Positions 5,948 through 7,770 of a stretch of 7,770 bases of DNA are shown here, one piece after another (within the stretch, counting starts at the first letter, position 1; every line of letters starts with the position of its first letter). Origin of the DNA: Actinomycetota bacterium. Its GTDB lineage: Bacteria; Actinomycetota; Thermoleophilia; UBA2241. The DNA is taken from the NCBI GenBank assembly GCA_026392265.1, contig JAPLCL010000186.1:1-7770 (forward strand), read 5' to 3'. The notes under the pieces were generated by a model. The model was not told where the DNA came from. It was given only the letters and a program-made list of their open reading frames with translations, and did no database searches. The position numbers and the translations under genes were made by a program.

Positions 5948-7770
5948 GCGCAGAGAACAAGGCGCCGGCCGGCGATCAGCCGTCCGCGACGCCCGCCGAG
6001 CCGACGACCGGCGGACGGGCGTCCGCCGGACGACCGGCGGGCAACGAGCAGGCCGCTGCAGCTGAGGCCGGTACCGGCCGCCGTAGACGAGGCAATCGCG
6101 GCGGCCGTCGCCGGCGCAAGCCGGGTGAGCCGCAGTCATCTGCGGCTGCCGGGAGCGAGCCGCAGAAGAGTGAACCGGCCCAGTCGCGGCCCGCCGGCGC
6201 TACTGCGCCTCTCCAGGCGCTGCCGACGACGCCGCTGATCCCGATCGCCTCGCCTTCGGCCGGCTCTCCGCCACCCCGAAGGACGAGATCGCGGGCTCAG
6301 CGGCCGGCCGCCACCGAGCCGCCGAGTGCGGGCGACGCGGTGACTCCCCCGGAGCCCGCACCCGCCGCGAGCAAGCTCCCGACGCAGCGCCGTGCTTCGT
6401 CTCCCGTTCAGGCTGCGCCCGAAGAGGTCGCAGCGCTCACGCCTGGGCCCGCGACGCGATCTCCCGAGGGCGCTTCAACCGGCGGCGAGGAGGCCGGTGC
6501 GGCGACACCCGACGACGCCGCAGCACCGAAGCGTCGCCGCCGTGGTTCGCGAGGCGGGCGACGTCGTCGCAACGCGGCCGAAGCCGTTCACGACGAGGTC
6601 GTGCGCGAGGCCGAGGAGGTGGTGACGGGCGCGCCGCCCGCGCCGTCGGCGCCTGCCGCGGCATCCGCGCCGTCGGAGGCGACGTCCGACGTCGCCGCAC
6701 AGCGTAAGACGCAGCCGGCACGGCGCGGCCGCGGCCGCAAGCCCTCAGGGGCAGCCGCCGCAGTTGTACCGGACGTCTCGGCCGTGCTGACTGAGGCGGC
6801 CTCGGGGCAGGCCGCTGCCGTCGCGGCTCCGGTACTCGCCGAGCCGTCCGGGCTGTCGGTCGAACAGGAAGACGCCGGGCCGGCGTCGGACGAGGCCGGC
6901 CAGACCGGCGACGAGGGGGCGGCGCCGAAGCGGCGCCGCCGCGGCGCGCGCGGCGGAAGGCGTGCCCGCGAGAAGCGCGCCGGTGACGACGAAGCAACGC
7001 CCGTCCTCGACGTGGAAGACCGCCCACCGGCGCCCGCGGCCCAGGCGCCCGCAGCACCTGCCAAGCCGGCGGCCCCAGCGACCCGCGAGGCCAAGTCCCG
7101 CGGCCGCGACCACCGCCGGCCCAAGGCCATCGTACGTCAGGACGAGGGTAGCGGTCTCGCGACGCCCATGACGGCGCCGCCGCCGCGGCGTCTGGGCGTG
7201 GTCGCCGACCAGCCCAAGCGCAAGCTCATCCTGGTCACCGACGACGGCCAGGAGCTGCGCGTAGCGCTGGTCGAAGACGGGCGCTTGGCCGAGATCTACA
7301 TCGAGCGCCCCGACAAGAAGTCCTACCTCGGCGACATCTACCAGGGCAAGGTCGAGAGCGTGCTCGGCGGCATCGACGCCGCGTTCGTCGATTTCGGTCT
7401 TGAGAAGAACGGCTTCCTGTACGTCGACGAAGTCACCGCGCCCGAGGGCGAGAAGCGCGCCCGTCGTATCGGCGACGCGCTCAAGAACAAGCAGCAGGTG
7501 CTCGTCCAGGTCACCAAAGACCCGATGGGCAGCAAGGGCGCCCGGCTGAGCACGAAGATCTCGCTGGCCGGTCGTTACCTCGTCTACGTGCCCGGAGGCA
7601 GCGGTGCCGGCGTGTCGCGGCGGCTCGGCCAGGCCGAGCGTGAGCGGCTGCGCGACATCTCGCGCGAGCTCAAGCCCAAGAACGCCGGCCTCATCGTGCG
7701 GACGATCGCCGAGGGTCACGACCTGGAGGACCTCAAGCGCGACCTGCGGTATCTTGCGCGGCTCTGGTCG
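5944..7770 (+). CDS. rne: Ribonuclease E/G family protein with long N-terminal extension, 3'-truncated
   Basis: This is an endoribonuclease of the RNase E/G family, acting in mRNA decay and rRNA/tRNA processing. The frame is open from GTG 5944 to the window end (609 codons, no stop). AAGGAG at 5929-5934, 9 bases upstream, and a GTGA overlap with the preceding stop support this start. Residues 1 to ~424 are low-complexity Ala/Pro/Glu/Arg-rich sequence, probably disordered, with three Arg/Gly boxes (residues ~46-59, 196-210, 329-345) and a smaller RRGRGRKP (260-267). The conserved core starts at ~425 with RKLILV, then LVEDGRLAEIYIERP, the S1-domain start SYLGDIYQGKVESVLGGIDAAFVDFG (~460 on, quoted in part: GDIYQGKVESVLGG), KNGFLYVDEV, and QVLVQVTKDPMGSKGARLS followed by GRYLVYVPGG. 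The catalytic Asp pair and the zinc-link Cys lie beyond the right edge. Long N-terminal extensions with basic boxes are known in actinobacterial RNase E, so rne is preferred over rng. Confidence 0.93.
   Translation, partial: MSAENKAPAGDQPSATPAEPTTGGRASAGRPAGNEQAAAAEAGTGRRRRGNRGGRRRRKPGEPQSSAAAGSEPQKSEPAQSRPAGATAPLQALPTTPLIPIASPSAGSPPPRRTRSRAQRPAATEPPSAGDAVTPPEPAPAASKLPTQRRASSPVQAAPEEVAALTPGPATRSPEGASTGGEEAGAATPDDAAAPKRRRRGSRGGRRRRNAAEAVHDEVVREAEEVVTGAPPAPSAPAAASAPSEATSDVAAQRKTQPARRGRGRKPSGAAAAVVPDVSAVLTEAASGQAAAVAAPVLAEPSGLSVEQEDAGPASDEAGQTGDEGAAPKRRRRGARGGRRAREKRAGDDEATPVLDVEDRPPAPAAQAPAAPAKPAAPATREAKSRGRDHRRPKAIVRQDEGSGLATPMTAPPPRRLGVVADQPKRKLILVTDDGQELRVALVEDGRLAEIYIERPDKKSYLGDIYQGKVESVLGGIDAAFVDFGLEKNGFLYVDEVTAPEGEKRARRIGDALKNKQQVLVQVTKDPMGSKGARLSTKISLAGRYLVYVPGGSGAGVSRRLGQAERERLRDISRELKPKNAGLIVRTIAEGHDLEDLKRDLRYLARLWS
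6079..6120 (+). repeat. Arg/Gly box 1 in the RNase E extension
   Basis: Encodes RRRRGNRGGRRRRK (residues 46-59 of the RNase E/G protein). It is the first of three copies of an RRRRG-x-RGGRR motif. The codons differ from those in the other copies (for example AGA and CGA here), so the amino-acid motif, not just the DNA, seems to be kept. A likely role is RNA or membrane/partner binding, by analogy with basic boxes of other RNase E proteins. Confidence 0.75.
6128..6147 (+). other. 8-bp perfect inverted repeat near the rne 5' end
   Basis: AGCCGCAG, a TCAT loop, and CTGCGGCT form a perfect 8-bp stem about 185 bases into the coding region, just after Arg/Gly box 1. No function is assigned. Confidence 0.4.
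6529..6573 (+). repeat. Arg/Gly box 2 in the RNase E extension
   Basis: Encodes KRRRRGSRGGRRRRN (residues 196-210), preceded by acidic residues and an AAP. It starts 150 residues after box 1 and is very close to box 3 in sequence, including the leading acidic/AAPK segment. Confidence 0.75.
6918..6940 (+). other. 10-bp perfect inverted repeat inside rne
   Basis: GGCGGCGCCG, an AAG loop, and CGGCGCCGCC form a perfect 10-bp stem. It covers the codons for AAPKRRRR at the start of Arg/Gly box 3. It may be a by-product of GC-rich Ala, Pro and Arg codons facing each other, or a real RNA structure in the rne message. Confidence 0.5.
6928..6978 (+). repeat. Arg/Gly box 3 in the RNase E extension
   Basis: Encodes KRRRRGARGGRRAREKR (residues 329-345), again preceded by an acidic stretch and AAP. 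It starts 133 residues after box 2. Its 5' half forms one arm of a 10-bp perfect hairpin (6918-6940). Confidence 0.75.

Noticed and set aside
6745..7719. Antisense open frame of 324 codons opposite rne
   Set aside because: The + strand encodes conserved RNase E/G core sequence here; the antisense frame has no family motif and is a GC-driven shadow.

Overview
The window is a dense, single-strand stretch of chromosomal housekeeping genes, all on the + strand. GC is high, probably around two thirds (estimated by eye). Starts are GTG or TTG, and junctions are either overlaps or gaps of a few bases. High GC, a rod-shape module (PBP2 plus RodA) and an RNase E/G protein with a very long Ala/Pro/Arg-rich N-terminal extension suggest an actinobacterial lineage. 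A deep-branching rod-shaped group such as Thermoleophilia or a relative is possible, but that is inference and no marker here fixes the taxon.

Layout. (1) Bases 2-1477: class B penicillin-binding protein 2 (mrdA), 5' end cut by the window edge. (2) 1480-2625: rodA, the SEDS glycosyltransferase partner of PBP2. (3) 2615-3538: a DUF697-family protein of unknown function with a degenerate nucleotide-binding-like N-terminus. (4) 3480-5261: a radical SAM protein of the TIGR03960 type. (5) 5258-5947: its usual partner, a DUF2344/TIGR03936 protein. (6) 5944-7770: an RNase E/G family ribonuclease, 3' end cut by the window edge. Its reading frame is open from 5944 to the window end, and the first ~424 residues are a low-complexity extension carrying three copies of an Arg/Gly-rich motif.

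How they fit together. PBP2 and RodA form the elongasome transpeptidase/glycosyltransferase pair for side-wall peptidoglycan. The radical SAM/DUF2344 pair next to an RNase E/G gene is a conserved neighbourhood in many Gram-positive bacteria, often continuing into rplU-rpmA-obg; this suggests but does not prove an RNA- or ribosome-related role. The junctions (2-base gap, 11-base overlap, 59-base overlap, 4-base overlap, 4-base overlap) point to one translationally coupled operon. No promoter, terminator, tRNA, rRNA, CRISPR or mobile element was seen, and no stretch over 300 bases lacks a gene.

The points most worth a second look are a RodA that lacks the conserved Glu of the QPSE motif, the repeated Arg/Gly boxes and strong hairpins at the rne 5' end, the DUF697 protein with a worn P-loop-like segment, and the uncharacterised radical SAM/DUF2344 pair. 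I did not find a clearly new defence, mobile or biosynthetic system.
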